Shown: positions 22,489-34,646, counted from the stretch's first letter. The stretch is DNA of 64,000 nucleotides from Amphiura filiformis (GCF_039555335.1 NC_092637.1:45463613-45527612), one strand, 5' to 3'. Notes: generated by a model from the sequence alone, not told the origin. Made by a program: numbers and translations.

Positions 22489-23953
22489 TTCGCTTTTTAC
22501 AATCCATACTACAAACATATGGGCTCCTTTGACATAAATGGAATTTTTGACACAAACTATAAGTACCCTCCCTTAAAAATCCCACCCGCAAATAAGACCC
22601 TTAATTCTTTTTTTGGGATTTTCAGAAAAATTAGACGAATCTTTACCGTATGTTACAGACAAAATCCAGCTGCATTTGCAGAAGCAAACTAGATTATTTT
22701 AACATGGAAGTGGCAATGTGTTCACGGCCTGGGTACTCAACGTTAGTTTTGTATTTTCCATTTTAGGTTACACACTTTTTGGGTAGAGTTTAGAGGGCCG
22801 GATGATTCACTTGATCATAGTAAAAAAGGGAATCAAAGACGTTTTGGAGTAAAAAGTGTAGTGAATCTGACGTAATGTTAGCCAATGAAAAAAAAACGTT
22901 GTCATTAGAAAAAGAGGACATCTCCCATTCACCGTATGTGGTGATTTGACTACGTAATAATCACACACTCAAGGGTATAGGCCAATTGCACGTATCCACT
23001 CCTTTCGAAAGCCGTATCTTGCTAAACACATGTATTTAGGCCGAAATTAATATTGATTTGAATAGGTTATCGTCATACATGTATGCAGAAAAATTTAAAA
23101 AATTAAAAAACTGACACAGGTACCAGATGTATTTTCAATCAAGCATTTCACTGTTTCGTAGTGAATGTGGATGTGGATGATCAATGATCCCCCTTTTAGA
23201 GAATGTGCTATGACACCAGTTTAAAAGAATTGTACCCAATGACCCCCTTTCACGATTTACTATCACAATATTATATGTTTTCAGATATCCGTTAAATCCT
23301 ATGATTTCTTTTGTATAACTAGGATAATTGGGCTTAAAATACATTATACTTCTAATTTAATTACATCAATATGTAACTAAAACAATTGTTGACAGAAAAT
23401 CTGACAATGTTGTTGCTTTAATATCAACCAAACACTAGTAGATGAATTGGACTTTGAGTAATTCAGCTTTCAGCAATTCAACAGTCATATCAAGTTCATC
23501 ACTATTATCATCTTTATTATTGACATAATTGTTACTGTTATAATCATGTAACTTTTGATACATAGAGCTGCTTTGTGTGTAATATTTTTTGAATAGTTTT
23601 AGTTTCAACAAAATACGATAGAATTTTCAAACCCCAAAGGAATACAAAATTAATATTGAAATTATAGTGAACAACTGAAATTTTTTATTATAACGATTTT
23701 GATGTTCAAACAAGTTTAGACAGTTGTACGGGAAGTTTTGCAAATATATATTCTGGGGCAGCTACTGCAGATTTATACATCCATTAGTGTAACTTTATGA
23801 TGCTTAGTATGACGTTTTTTACGTTATTTTTTAAAAATATCTTTAACATTAATTTTCAGCATAAAAGTTTCAGAAGTAAAGACGATTTTTCATACTGATT
23901 AAAATTAAAATAACTGAGATACCTCAATCCTTATATATCAATTTGTGATCAAT
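22489..23953. other. Intergenic stretch between units 4 and 5, nothing recognised
   Basis: AT-rich DNA without a credible reading frame, RNA gene or clear repeat end. The last part (from about 23960) aligns with the 5' flank of unit 4 (ATATTCATGA..ATTG..GAAACACT). Confidence 0.45.
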
Positions 23954-24106
23954 ATGAACCTGTCTTCACATATTCATGATATTGTGAAAATGTATAACAT
24001 AGAAACACTACTTTATCATGTTTATATTGCTATCGGTTTGGCACCAGGGACTGTTCCCGGGACTGTTCGGACTTACCGAATTGGAATACACCCCTTTGCT
24101 ACCAAA

Positions 24107-27100
24107 ATGGCTGAAAGTCAGCTTGTGAAAAAACTAAGTCAGGAACTTTTAAAGTGCGGGGTCTGTTTGCAGAGATATAAGAAACCTCGAGGACTACCAT
24201 GCCTCCATTGTTTTTGCCATGACTGCTTAGAGAGGCACTGTAAAGGACAGAATCAAGTTATGTGTCCCAACTGCAAGAAACCAACAGCAGTACCAAAAGA
24301 AGGAGTGTCTGGATTCCCTGCTCATTTCATCATCAACACCTTGCAAGATACATTGCACGAGGTACGTAAACTAAACTTCCAGTTTTATATTAAAAAAAAA
24401 CCCGAGATTTCATATTTAAAAAAGTAAATATGCCTTTTTCAAGTTTACTGCCGCAAAACATAGTAAATATAGACCGTTCCTATCATTTGTACTTTCCTGT
24501 CATTAATGGGGTGAACAATGATATCACGCCATTGTTGTTCGTTTTCTTTGTAATACCTTCTTGTCCTCGCTTTCTTTATTTTATAATACGTGATATCGAC
24601 GTTCACCCCATCAACGGCAAGAAAATGCAAATTATAGGATTGGTCTATAGTCAGTTTCTGGCTGCTACATATGAATTTGTCAGCGCTCTTTAAGCAAAGT
24701 CATTGCTCAGTGAATAAACAACAGTATATGGACAATATAAGTGTGCTCTTTCATTTAATGACATAAAATCTGAAAAATATTGCAAGGATCACTTGAGGTT
24801 TTGACTTTTGAAACCTACATTTTGGTCAAAAATTGTGCTAGGATAGGTCGTTTTCAACAGATTTATCACATTCGCCTTGCTATAAACATTGAATTACGTT
24901 ATCTGTTGACGTAATGAAAAATGTATTTTTAGGGGGAAGTGTTAGCTTTCGTTCGATATAAAAACATTTCTGATTGGATGAAGGGAACACTTGAGGTTTT
25001 GACAAAAACCAATCACAAATACCTATTTTCCACTAGTCACCAGCTAGAAGCTCACACAGCTCTTTTGATGCTATGCACTCAACCGTGTAGTGTAAACAAA
25101 GACTGTGTAGAGACAATTTACTGCTAAGTTGCTTGGAAGTTCCTAGGTGTATCGAGGTGGAAACTGTGCATAGTTGCGTTTAGAAGAGAATCGTTTTGTA
25201 GCTAAACCTTTCCATATGAATATTCCGACGGTAGCCTATAAATATGTGTGTTGCTAATCATATAGACTTTCAAATCACTTTCTAAAAATGTCACGTGTTC
25301 CAAGATTAGACTCTTGATCTCAATAAAAACAAAAGATCTCTTTCCAACCGCCACCAACGGTATCGGTAATTACCCAACAAGTTAAATAAGGGACGCACCA
25401 TTTCACTTCACCGCTACATGAACCAAACAAAACAACAAATTTCCCCCTTGTCACTAAAAATGTTTTCCCCACCTAACTTTATATAGAAGATCTTTAAGAT
25501 GTTTGTCAAATTGTTCAGCTAATGATCATTGATTTGACAATTTTGATGCATGGAGTAAACATGATAAATAAGAAATATTCGGTAATTGGTAGTTGATTAT
25601 GTGTTTGTTTCTTGCAGGCAAAACAAGCCATGAAGGATGCCGTGTGTGGAAATTGCAACCTGAAGAAAGCCACGTCCTTCTGTCTGGACTGTGAGGAATT
25701 CTTCTGCCAAACCTGCCACACTGTACACGATACCCTCAAAACCCACAAAGACCACCAGGTTGTAAGCATTGAAGATGTTCGCTCCGGAAAGGTTATGCTA
25801 CCAGTGACAACACCGGAAGATCAAAAGTGTAAGGATCATGATGAAACAAAGAAGTTCTACTGCGAGACCTGTGAGAAGCCCATCTGTAGAGATTGCGTTA
25901 TGCTGGGTCACCTCCAACATCAGTACATCAGCTTGAAGGACGCGTCAGAAAAGCAAGTTGCAAAGCTTAAAGAACTCTGCAAAGGAAGCGAAGATAAGAA
26001 AGAAGGGTGCAGGAAAACCATAAAGAAAACAGAGGATGTTCAGAAGAGACTTGCTGCTGCTTCTATAGAAGTCACGAAGAACATTGAAAGAGTGAAGAAT
26101 GAGTACCACAAGCAGGTTGATGCCATCTTCACGAAACATGAGGTTGATGCCAGGTCCGCGGAGGTCCGGAATGCCAAGGCGCTAGATCATATTAAAGATA
26201 ATCTTCAGACAACATTGGCTAAACTTGAAAGTGCCTGTGATCTTGCAACGAAAGTCACACAAATGGGATCAGACCATGACATCACTTCAATCTTCCCTAC
26301 ATTGTCTGCAAGTCTTGAAGAGATGAATAAGATGACCAAGCCTGTAGCTGTACCTGAGTCACTGGGATATGTTGAATTCAAAGCACCTGATGAGGTTGAT
26401 ATACCTGATATGTGTAGCGTGTTGTCAGTCAACATGGTCAAGCCTGAAGACAAGTGGATGCATAGTGGAAAGATAAGTAACATGTCTGAATTGATATATC
26501 CATGGGGAATTGCTGTCAACCAAGATGGCGATGTCGTTGTGAATGGATTCAATGGACAAGATGTATATTGTAAAGTATTCTCAAAGGATGGTCAAGTCAA
26601 GTACACCTTACAGGGTCCTATTGGTGAATCACTATTTAGGATCGCTATCACTGCAGACAATAGATACATAATCCCAGGTAAGGCTGAGATTCTGTTTTAC
26701 GACGGAAAGGGCATCAGGTTTAGTAAGGCATCTACTTATGATATGAGCAACCAACCATCCAATCCTAAGGCACTAGCTGTAGACTCAGAAGGCAGGATCA
26801 TAGCTGGATTAGAAGGCAACACAATCTCCATCCATCTTGCAGATGGCCGACTCATATCCCAGTTTACCACAGCTGCTGCGCCCACTGAAATTGCTGTCAC
26901 CTCCAGCGGAGATATTGCTGCTGTAATCGGTTCCAATTTACAACTGATGGATTACTCTGGTAACAATGTTAGAGTAGTGCAGCCTCCTCAAGGAGTCTTT
27001 AGTTGGGCACCTATCTCTGTGTGCTGTAGTAAGCAAGGTGAGATATTTGTTCGGAATGGTGGCAACCCTAAAGCTGTGTATCGGTACACAGCAGATGGTG

Positions 27101-27231
27101 AGCAGTGTCTAGGATGTGTCATCAAAGGACTTAGTGTATACAAATCAAGTATTGCTATCTCAGAGGATGGACAACAACTATTCGTAGCTGAATACGGGCA
27201 ACATGTGGTGCAAATATTCCAAAGACAATGA
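24107..27231 (+). CDS. TRIM-NHL RING-type E3 ubiquitin ligase, unit 5 (intact, mosaic)
   Basis: Exon 1 is 24107-24361 (85 codons) and exon 2 is 25618-27231 (537 codons plus stop). The intron is GT-AG in phase 0, and the protein is 622 residues. Domains in order are C3HC4 RING, B-box 1, B-box 2, coiled coil and six NHL blades ending FQRQ. All zinc ligands are present. The start is taken at AAAATGG, aligned with the ATG of units 1, 2 and 7; the frame stays open upstream, but that part is not conserved. The RING exon (MAESQLVKKL, ending LHE before the intron) pairs with unit 4. The long exon instead pairs with units 2 and 7 (HDETKK in B-box 2, ELCKGSEDKK in the coiled coil) and with unit 2 just before the propeller (VKPEDKWM). 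Blade 6 has YKSSIAI where the sisters have a P-x-G-IAI pattern. Role: ubiquitin ligase, target unknown. Confidence 0.9.
24492..24620. mobile_element. Foldback insertion in intron of unit 5
   Basis: Same family and position as 19535-19626 in unit 4: ATGGGGTGAACAATGATATCAC against GTGATATCGACGTTCACCCCAT. The loop is longer here. Confidence 0.65.
24690..25010. repeat. Dispersed repeat in intron of unit 5, inverted relative upstream of unit 7
   Basis: It contains AGTATATGGACAATATAAGT and CACTTGAGGTTTTGAC (twice). The complementary sequence occurs at about 39590-39800 in the 5' flank of unit 7. Ends are unresolved. Confidence 0.5.
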
Positions 27232-27317
27232 TTTCGCTTTCTTCACCCCACTATATAAACAGTTGTTTATAAAGTGGGTTGTACATGATAAATGGACTGG
27301 ATGCAAAATCGCGGCTG

Positions 27318-27486
27318 TTCCACCTGAAATCCATATACTCATACCTTAGGTCAGACCTCTTCCACAGGGGAATTGTAAAGTTCAAATGGAGTTACCTGAA
27401 TGGGTGACTCCATTTGAAATCTACACCCCCTGTATGGTAGATTTAGGTCATGTCTTCCATAGGGGGTGTGTGAATTTCAACTGGAA
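27318..27486. mobile_element. Foldback MITE just downstream of unit 5
   Basis: It starts TTCCACCTGAAATCC and ends GGATTTCAACTGGAA in inverted form, with the same centre (ACCTGAATGGGTGACTCC) as the copy after unit 1. Confidence 0.8.
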
Positions 27487-27927
27487 TAACCCAATGTTTT
27501 GCGAATATCACTGATTACGATCCACAAGAATCCACTGCATTTTGCAGGAGCAAATTGCACCATACGAGCATTAAAGCCATAATGTGTGATTTGCTCCACA
27601 GTGACGCCGTCAATTTTTCCTCGAATTGCTACTTTTTGCACGATTGTAATGCCCAATGGTGTACTAATATACGTGTGAAAGACTAAGCCTGTAGTGCTTA
27701 AATTATACTAAAATTGAGAGTTTTTATAATAAAACTGGGTTTTATTCGCCAATTCCCCCGCAGATCTCCACAGCCACTCTGTTCAACAGTTAAACGGCTA
27801 AGTGGTTTTCTTAATTTTTCTTCATTATTTTGGATTTAAAATGATCAGAAAAACTCCTTGACTATAATACGTTTGTTAGTTGTAGCTTACATAAATATTT
27901 ATATACGAAATATAATTCTTGTATATA

Positions 27928-28157
27928 CAGCCTGTCTCAAAAAATATTATGCACGTGAAAAGCGCCCTCTTTGGCAATTAGAACATACCTTTGTGATATG
28001 ATACTTACATCAACGTCAAGGGCGCAGCCTTAGCTCTCAAATTTGAGAGCTAAGACTACGCCCTTGACGTTGATGTAAGCAACATGTCACAACGGTATTT
28101 TCTAATTGCCAAAGAGGGCGCTTTTTACTTGCACAAAAATTTTTTTGAGACAGGCTG
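27928..28157. mobile_element. Near-perfect foldback MITE, 230 bp, TA-flanked
   Basis: CAGCCTGTCTCAAAAAAT at the left is complementary to the right end. The arms continue through AAAGCGCCCTCTTTGGCAAT and TTGATGTAAG to the central palindrome TTAGCTCTCAAATTTGAGAG. TA flanks both ends (27926-27927, 28158-28159), as for Tc1/mariner-type MITEs. The whole element can fold into one hairpin. Confidence 0.9.
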
Positions 28158-28280
28158 TAGTACTACTATGAACTGTGAAGAGGTCTGTGATGTAACGTGA
28201 TGTAAATATTGCGATGTGATGTAATTTTTTTTAAGTGATGCAAGTACATGTATAATGTATGTGTACTGTACTGTATTATG

Positions 28281-28370
28281 TCAACCCAGTCTCCCTATTA
28301 AAATGACCATTCTACAACTGATCCCAAAATGATCATATGAATCATTTTAGTGCAGTGATAGCGCCATCTG
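28281..28370 (+). mobile_element. Short repeat CAACCCAGTCTCCC family, copy A
   Basis: It runs from CAACCCAGTCTCCCTATT through AAAATGATCATATGAATCAT to CAGTGATAGCGCCATC. The complement occurs at 50508-50603. Confidence 0.6.
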
Positions 28371-28956
28371 TTGTTATTAAGTTTAAGCCGTATATAAAAC
28401 AGATTGAAGCTATATTTGACCACAGACCCTAGAACTACAATCTTAGAAATAATTGTTCGAACACACTTTAAAGGCATTATCGAATTTGGTCGCCCTTCTA
28501 CCCCGTACAATGTTGGCATGCCCAATATCCTCATCTTCATCGTATCTTCTCTCAACATTGTTTGGTGGGGAAAGGGGAGGGGTGAGGAGGTCACGCGTAA
28601 GATGAACATTGCGACAACACTATTATAATTCTTAGTTTCCAGTGACTCATATAGTAAGAAGAACATGGAAGTTAGAGTAAGTGTTCGAACACATTTTTCC
28701 GGCATTGTAGATCTGTGATTTGACACATTAAAATATATGAATAAATGTTTAAATTAAAACATCCCGGGGGTGTGGCGGAGGGGGAAGCTGGAATAATATT
28801 GCGAACTACAAAATGAAATAGACATCAAGATTGCCCCACAGGACTAGCCATCAAAGTTACAAAGAAGCAATAGCGATCAAGATTAAACTATAAAATAGCC
28901 CCGATAGAGAATCAGGGAAATTGGGGGGAGGGGGATAAATATAAAACGATAAAAGT
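28371..28956. other. Gene-free stretch with a repeated GTTCGAACACA block
   Basis: GTTCGAACACACTTT..GGCATTAT (about 28453) is echoed by GTTCGAACACATTTTTCCGGC (about 28681). CACAGACCCTAGAACTACAAT at the left and CATTGTAGATCTGTG at the right suggest a decayed inverted-repeat element. No gene is seen. Confidence 0.4.
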
Positions 28957-29058
28957 ATGAAATGGGTACGGGCTGTCTCTAAATATGTAACGAGATTCAA
29001 GATTTCGTTACATACAGTCCCATTTCATACTTAGGGACATCCCGTCACCCATTTCATC
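28957..29058. mobile_element. Small inverted-repeat element, about 100 bp
   Basis: TATGAAATGGGTACGGGCTG on the left is complementary, with mismatches, to the stretch ending GTCACCCATTTCAT on the right. The centre is a second stem (ATGTAACGAGAT/ATTTCGTTACAT). Confidence 0.6.
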
Positions 29059-29340
29059 CACCTTGCTTTCATGCCCTATGGGACTCTTCAATATTGGAAC
29101 TCCATGAGTAGCAAGTCTTTATTATGGTAGTCGGTGGCCTCAGCCCTGCCGGGCTTGCGGCCTTTATATTTTTAAGCTCAAAATGTCTTCTTTTTTTAAT
29201 CTACAAAACCTTACATAACCTTACAAAAGTTGGGTTTTTTTTTAATTAAATGGCCATTCAATCTTTATATTTTGTAAACAATGAAATAAACATGAAATGA
29301 AATGAAATAATGTTTTACATTCTACTCCTATTTCCAACAT
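29059..29340. other. No recognised feature
   Basis: T-rich and A-rich sequence before the tRNA-like block. No gene is seen. Confidence 0.4.
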
Positions 29341-29420
29341 TCTAGTTGGCGAAGTCGGTAAGGCGCTACACTTATAATCATCGGAGGACAGAAATACAGA
29401 TCGCTGGTTCGAGTCCCATT
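29341..29420 (+). ncRNA. tRNA-like sequence, probably a tRNA-derived SINE head
   Basis: A good pol III A box (TGGCGAAGTCGG) is followed about 45 bases later by a B box (GGTTCGAGTCC). The flanking arms do not pair well into a cloverleaf (T-stem and acceptor mismatches), so it is not a convincing functional tRNA. A tRNA pseudogene or SINE head fits better. Confidence 0.45.
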
Positions 29421-31270
29421 GAAGCCGTGGAAACATGTGATTTACATTGATTGTATTTCGATTCATTAAATTTTGAGCAACAGGGTCGCTAGAACCCTTA
29501 GCAGGTATAGTTCCTGTTGTCTGGGTTAACACATCTCTTATCGGCACTGACGATAAAACCAAAATCGCGACGGTAATTCGACAATCACGACGGTAAACCG
29601 ATAATGTTGGACTATTTTTTTAAAAACCCTAATGTAGTGGGATTGTCAAGTTCGTACAAATTTAAACCACTTGTGATATACAATAATTTTGTGTGCGTCT
29701 GTCCACTGCTTTTTTGGTTTCCTACAGTGATTTTCCTTTCTTCGTTGCTATTATCGGTTCTCGGCTGGAAAAAAATTCCTCTCCAATAATTACCTTTGTT
29801 TGGGGTTTGCTGCCTAGTATAAACACAACACAAAAAGAAACTCCGCACTTATGTAGCCCGTCATAACTCTCAACCTCCGTAAGTAATGGGCACAGAGAGC
29901 TGCGTGATGACCCGGGGTCATCACAAACAAACGGCTGTGTTCGGAAAACATCGATTTGACAAGGTCTGTTAGTCGTTTGCAGTATCTTGTTTATATAGAG
30001 ATCTAATTTCATACCGCGTTTGCAACCAAAACCTGTAAATTGGCAATAATTGATACCAGTATATGACACACAGTGTCATCGCCCCGATATTTTCATGGCA
30101 GAAATCGCCATGATGGTAGATCGAATCCACTTGTTCTTCAATAGCCACGCAGTTTACGCATTTTGTTCCGACCTGTTTAATAGTTTTGAGACGCATAATG
30201 GGCTGAGGGACATCCGACTAAGGCTATTAACAATAGCCCGGTGACTGACCTTTGTAGATCTCAGTGAGCCTGGGACGTCATCTGCATTCGAATTCCTCCA
30301 CCAGTGGTCCAAATTGTAACGTGATATGTTTTATTACCCCGATTGTTTACGAATGAGGGCAGCTGTCAAAACCCACGGTTGTTTGTCAACACGCTCGCTA
30401 ACGACTATCATGTTCTTTCTGCAGTTCATATATTCAAGTGCAAGCCTTAAAATCGGCTTCTTTAGAAAGCAAAAATTACGGGAGACATTCATCATTTTCT
30501 ACCCCGGCATCCAAAGATTTATCGTATGAATATCAAATCGTGCATAGCCCATACACGTGTATCGATGATCCCGGGTATTGAATTTAGTTTCCCTGCTGTA
30601 CAATGTAATTATTTACCAGGCGATGTCGATGTGTGACATTTGGTGCATTTGTAAAAGGTCTCTAGTTACTTCATTATATACCTCGTACATGTGACTTGGT
30701 TTTCCGAAGATTTCTGATTGTTCATTTGAAAAGGTCTATTGAAGGAGTCAACCCCGGGAGTCAAACATGTTGTCGTTATAGGGGAAGAAATCTGGACTTC
30801 TTTCAATGAAACCCGTATTAAATGCAATTTCATTGTAGGGGGCGGCTCAAGGGGTATTTTGACAAGACAATTAAATCATAATCATGACAATAAGATTAAA
30901 GAGGTAAATGTATTTGTTTAGAATATGAATTTTCTTCAAACATACGTAAAATGTAAAATATTGCTTTTATGCATTCATTTAAACAAAAACGAGAACATTA
31001 TCAGCGTAAATGTGAAGAATTGTCACCATGATCACGATTAGCAAGCTAATAATGTGGTCCCGATTATTGTAAACAGCGAAACATGCAAAATATAATGCCG
31101 TATTAAACCTGAATTTAGGGTGTTAAGTTTGAGACCACACAGTAATTTTATTCAATATAATAGTTCACGTATATGTTATATACATTGGATTCAATGTGGT
31201 GTCATAATGTGAAGGATTAGATAGTACATCTATTAAAAAAACAAATTTACCCCAATATTTTGTGGAACTT
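29421..31270. other. Long gene-free stretch
   Basis: No credible exons. Noticed were a near-palindrome TGATGACCCGGGGTCATCA at about 29905 and a block near 30575 shared with 10195. The rest is unassigned AT-rich DNA. Confidence 0.4.
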
Positions 31271-31274
31271 GGAA

Positions 31275-31401
31275 CTGTCGAAATACCAGAATTACGACAG
31301 AAAGCGCTGTCGAAATTCCAGAATTTTGACAATTCCAAGTTTTTGACAGGCTGCGTCAGAAACCTGAACTGTCGAAATTCCAGAATTTTGACAATTCCAA
31401 G
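31275..31401 (+). repeat. Three spaced copies of a near-palindromic 33-bp motif
   Basis: Two copies (31307-31339, 31369-31401) agree over 33 bases beginning CTGTCGAAATTCCAGAATTT, and a third, partial copy lies at 31275-31300. The core GTCGAAATTCCAGAATTTTGAC is close to self-complementary. Confidence 0.75.
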
Positions 31402-31696
31402 AATCTGATGCAACAGGTGTCAGTAAGCTGTTACTAACTAGTAGGCCTAGTAAGCTTGCCGAATTATCGTGCATGTTTTGATTTCATCTTAGAATGTATG
31501 GGCGTGGGAAATGTTGCTAGCCTGGTATACCACAAATCAATGTTTTTTTCACGATTTCTTTGGAAATACATCGATTTTCAGGATGGTGATGTGAAAAAGG
31601 GATCTGATACCAAAATCTTATCAACAATGAGGTAAATTGGGGAGGAGACTGTCAATCGGGTCAAGGACCTTTAACATACCTCAGGATAATCACATC

Positions 31697-31956
31697 CAGG
31701 CCCGTAACCAGGGGAGTGGGTTGGGGCTGGGGTCGGCCGCCCCTCCAATCCTCAAATGCCCCAAAAAATCCCATTTTTTGACCCAAAAAGTCCCATAGGG
31801 TTTTTTATGCCTTGGTCAAAAAAAGGTCCAAATTTTGGGGAAAAATTTCACCTTTTCAAATTCCGCCCTCCACCCTAGTCCAAAAAGGTCCAAAATTTGA
31901 ATAAAGTCCACTTTTTCAAAATCAGCCTCCCCCAATAAATACTGGTTACGGGCCTG
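31697..31956. mobile_element. hAT-type MITE, 260 bp, with perfect 8-bp target duplication
   Basis: The ends CAGGCCCGTAACCAG and CTGGTTACGGGCCTG are exact inverted repeats. ATCACATC flanks both sides (31689-31696, 31957-31964). The interior has degenerate CAAAAAAGGTCCAAATTTTG repeats. Intact ends and duplication suggest a fairly recent insertion. Confidence 0.9.
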
Positions 31957-31964
31957 ATCACATC

Positions 31965-32466
31965 AGTCATTTGTTAATAATTGTCATGTTTTACCCATTT
32001 CATGTATATTTTGGCTTCTACCGTAAACTTCATTACGTTTGGGTTTTGGAAAGAACCTTCTGTTAAATCATGCATGACTCAATTACAAATCTCTAAATCC
32101 CTTTCTTCTTATCTATTGATATTTTGAATAGTGTTTATCTTTCCCTAATAGATTATGATACTAAATGAACAATCAGCTTGGACAGTTCGCACTAGGCCCT
32201 ACATCTCATAGGACAATAAAGCTAGCGCCCTGATCGATTCTTCCTGCATATCAATATGCTTCATTTACATTACATTACAGAGATCGGACACTAATCCCAA
32301 CCATAACAAACCATGTAAACAATGATCACCTATACAGGTGATATTACAGGTCTATATATTACAGGATTAGATTAGTAAACTATAATCTATTTGCAAGTAT
32401 TATTTTGATTGAGCAGGAAAGGTGTGATACTATTCTTTTTATAGTAGTCTAGTTGCCGGCGTCAGG
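31965..32466. other. No recognised feature
   Basis: AT-rich sequence without gene or repeat signals that could be supported. Confidence 0.4.
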
Positions 32467-32775
32467 TATAGACGAATCCAACGAGCCAAGTCATGGTCAG
32501 GATTTGGTCGGCCATGACGGGTCCCCGCATGCACCACACTGGTGTAGTGACTGCCCAATTGGGTGGATTAAAGCCGCTTAAAATTCGATGTTAGATTCTT
32601 TTGTGTTGTATTCTGTCATTATTCTTTTGTCTACGTGTAACACAGGTGATAGAATGCAGTTTAAAATACCCTCCAAGGCCGCATTATTTCACATTTTATG
32701 TGAGATTGAGCCGACGGGGACCCAACTTTGGCAGCCATTAAGGTATAGGAATGCGTGAATTTGGATTCGTCTATA
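32467..32775. mobile_element. Inverted-repeat element, TATAGACGAATCC family, copy B
   Basis: It has the same ends as 1525-2046 and shares the internal GCCAAGTCATGGTCAGGATT, TTCTTTTGTCTAC and TAGGAATGCGTG blocks. At 309 bp it probably reflects the family's basic size. Confidence 0.7.
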
Positions 32776-32954
32776 CATAGAATGGTTTTTTTTTATGATG
32801 ATGACATGGACGTACTGATCATTATGCATGATGCAAACTCATAGGTGTTGTGCGTTTGGCAATTTGGGAGGGGGGGTTCAAAATGACCCCATAGGATTAT
32901 AAAATCAAAATTTCGAATTGCTCAAATACCTCTTCCAAATATATCAAATTATTT

Positions 32955-32974
32955 ACATAAATAAATAAAACAAA

Positions 32975-33013
<39 letters not shown>

Positions 33014-33014
33014 A
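32955..33014 (+). repeat. (AAAT)n microsatellite
   Basis: About fifteen AAAT/TAAA units, slightly impure at the left edge. Confidence 0.9.
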
Positions 33015-33065
33015 CGAAAAAAAATTAACACATTTTAGCGTAGCATTAAAATCATAAATATAACC

Positions 33066-33140
33066 ATTGCTGGCAGGAGGACTCAAACCAACGATATTGA
33101 TATCAGCAGTCTGATGCTCTACCATTGAGCTATGACAGCA
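33066..33140 (-). tRNA. tRNA-like sequence, minus strand, probable pseudogene or SINE head
   Basis: On the minus strand the acceptor GCTGTCA pairs 6 of 7 with TGCCAGC, followed by discriminator A. The D-arm is perfect (GCTC/GAGC around AATGGTA, box A). The box B position reads GGTTTGAGTCC, with T in place of the invariant C, and the anticodon and T stems have mismatches. The anticodon position would read GCT, but the serine-type long variable arm is missing. It is best read as a decayed tRNA gene or tRNA-derived repeat. Confidence 0.45.
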
Positions 33141-34254
33141 TCTAGTTATGAGGGTCGAGTTTTTAGCTTATACAGTGTTTGTCTGTGATAATGCCGCCTC
33201 GTGAAAGAAATAAATATAAAATCTCAATTTTTAATTTAAATTTATTTGATAATTTTCTAACATATATTTTCTTTAGAGCAGGGACAAATATTTCCCCTTT
33301 TATCCAATTTGACCGCTATATAAGAATCTACTTCTTTTATTATTCCGCGATTTGTTCCATTAAGCAATATCAAAGATTAATGTCACACATCTCACAACAG
33401 ATATTTAGTTGGCTTAGTGGTCTTGCACAGTGCTGTTTAACCGGGAGGTACCGAGATCGATTCCCACCTCTGCCTGCATTTTTTTTTAAAGACTGGGAAA
33501 TAATAACCTGACATTCGCCGCATTCGTACTGCAGAAGCGGAGTTATAACTTCTTAAACTTTGTTCCTTCCGTAAAAGGGTATATTATTTTGGCACTACAT
33601 TATTTCTTTCTTTTTTTCACATTGCTGGTATTAAATATCAAATGGTCATAATTGGCGGTCACTTCAAATCATCCCCAACTGAACGAGGTTCAGGAATGTC
33701 CTCTCATTGTTAATTGTTGGTTAACCCACCACTTGAGAATAAAGGACTATGAATAGGTGCAACAGGATTACCTACGGGATTATCTCAAGGATATAATTCT
33801 GTTCTCCCTCCTTTTCTTACATCTTCTTTGATATGTGCTAGTGTCAATGGTTATTGTTAAAAGGCAATAAGGTGTGTAATTGCAATATTTCCTCTGAATA
33901 GGAAAGACTCTCTACATCGAGTTATGTATGCTGGTGGTTCGCAATACTGTTATTTAAGAGAAGGTATCTTCCAAATCCAAATCGAAATGTGTTCATAATC
34001 TGTCTCATTTACTAGAGTTGTTTCAAAAATGCTTTCAATTCTTAGCTAGCTATCAGTAATTATTCGCTAAATCAGAAAATCTAAAACAACATCAAAAAGG
34101 CTCCTTGAAATCGTACTAAATTTGATTGAGCAACCTCAAAAAAAGGTTTTCTTAATTTCACTGAACAAGTCAAGTCTATAGTGTTATAGTTTTTGTGTTT
34201 TTTTGGCTAAGAAAAAGCAAGTTCCATTTGCAATAGTTTACCGAAACATTCCTT
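33141..34254. other. Gene-free stretch upstream of unit 6
   Basis: It includes another weak tRNA-like block on the + strand at about 33405-33478 (A box TGGCTTAGTGG, weak B box, T-run after it). The remainder has no recognisable gene. Confidence 0.4.
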
Positions 34255-34646
34255 TTTAATTATTCTTTGCTCTACTTTCCTTTAACATTCTTAGTCATTG
34301 TATAATAACAATAATATTGTTCACTCATCCCTGACTAAGGTCATTACCAATACGCGACGTTAGCTTATGTATCACTCTTTTCAAGAAGGAAACAAACAGC
34401 GACAAACTAAGCTATTCAATTTGTGCTGTACAACAGTGCAATTTATTACGATATGCCATGTTTCTACAGAAAATAATATCAACGCATTAAAAGTACTATC
34501 ATCCACATTTCGTGCGTAAAACAAGTTACTACCAGAGACCGCGGATAGAATCACTACAAATTAATGATCATTTGATTGCGTGATACAGTGATCTGAAATT
34601 GGTCACCATAATAGTAAACAACTGAGTGCACCCTTTCCCCGCCATC
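34255..34646 (+). promoter_or_regulatory. Conserved 5' flank of unit 6
   Basis: It is more diverged than those of units 1, 2 and 7 but carries the same landmarks (CACTCATCCCTGACTAAGGT, TCAAGAAGGAAAC, GAGTGCACCCTTTCCCCGCCATC) in the same order. Confidence 0.4.

Noticed and set aside
23945-24106. Upstream extension of the unit 5 RING frame
   Set aside because: The frame is open but not conserved in sister units; the ATG at 24107 has the shared Kozak context.
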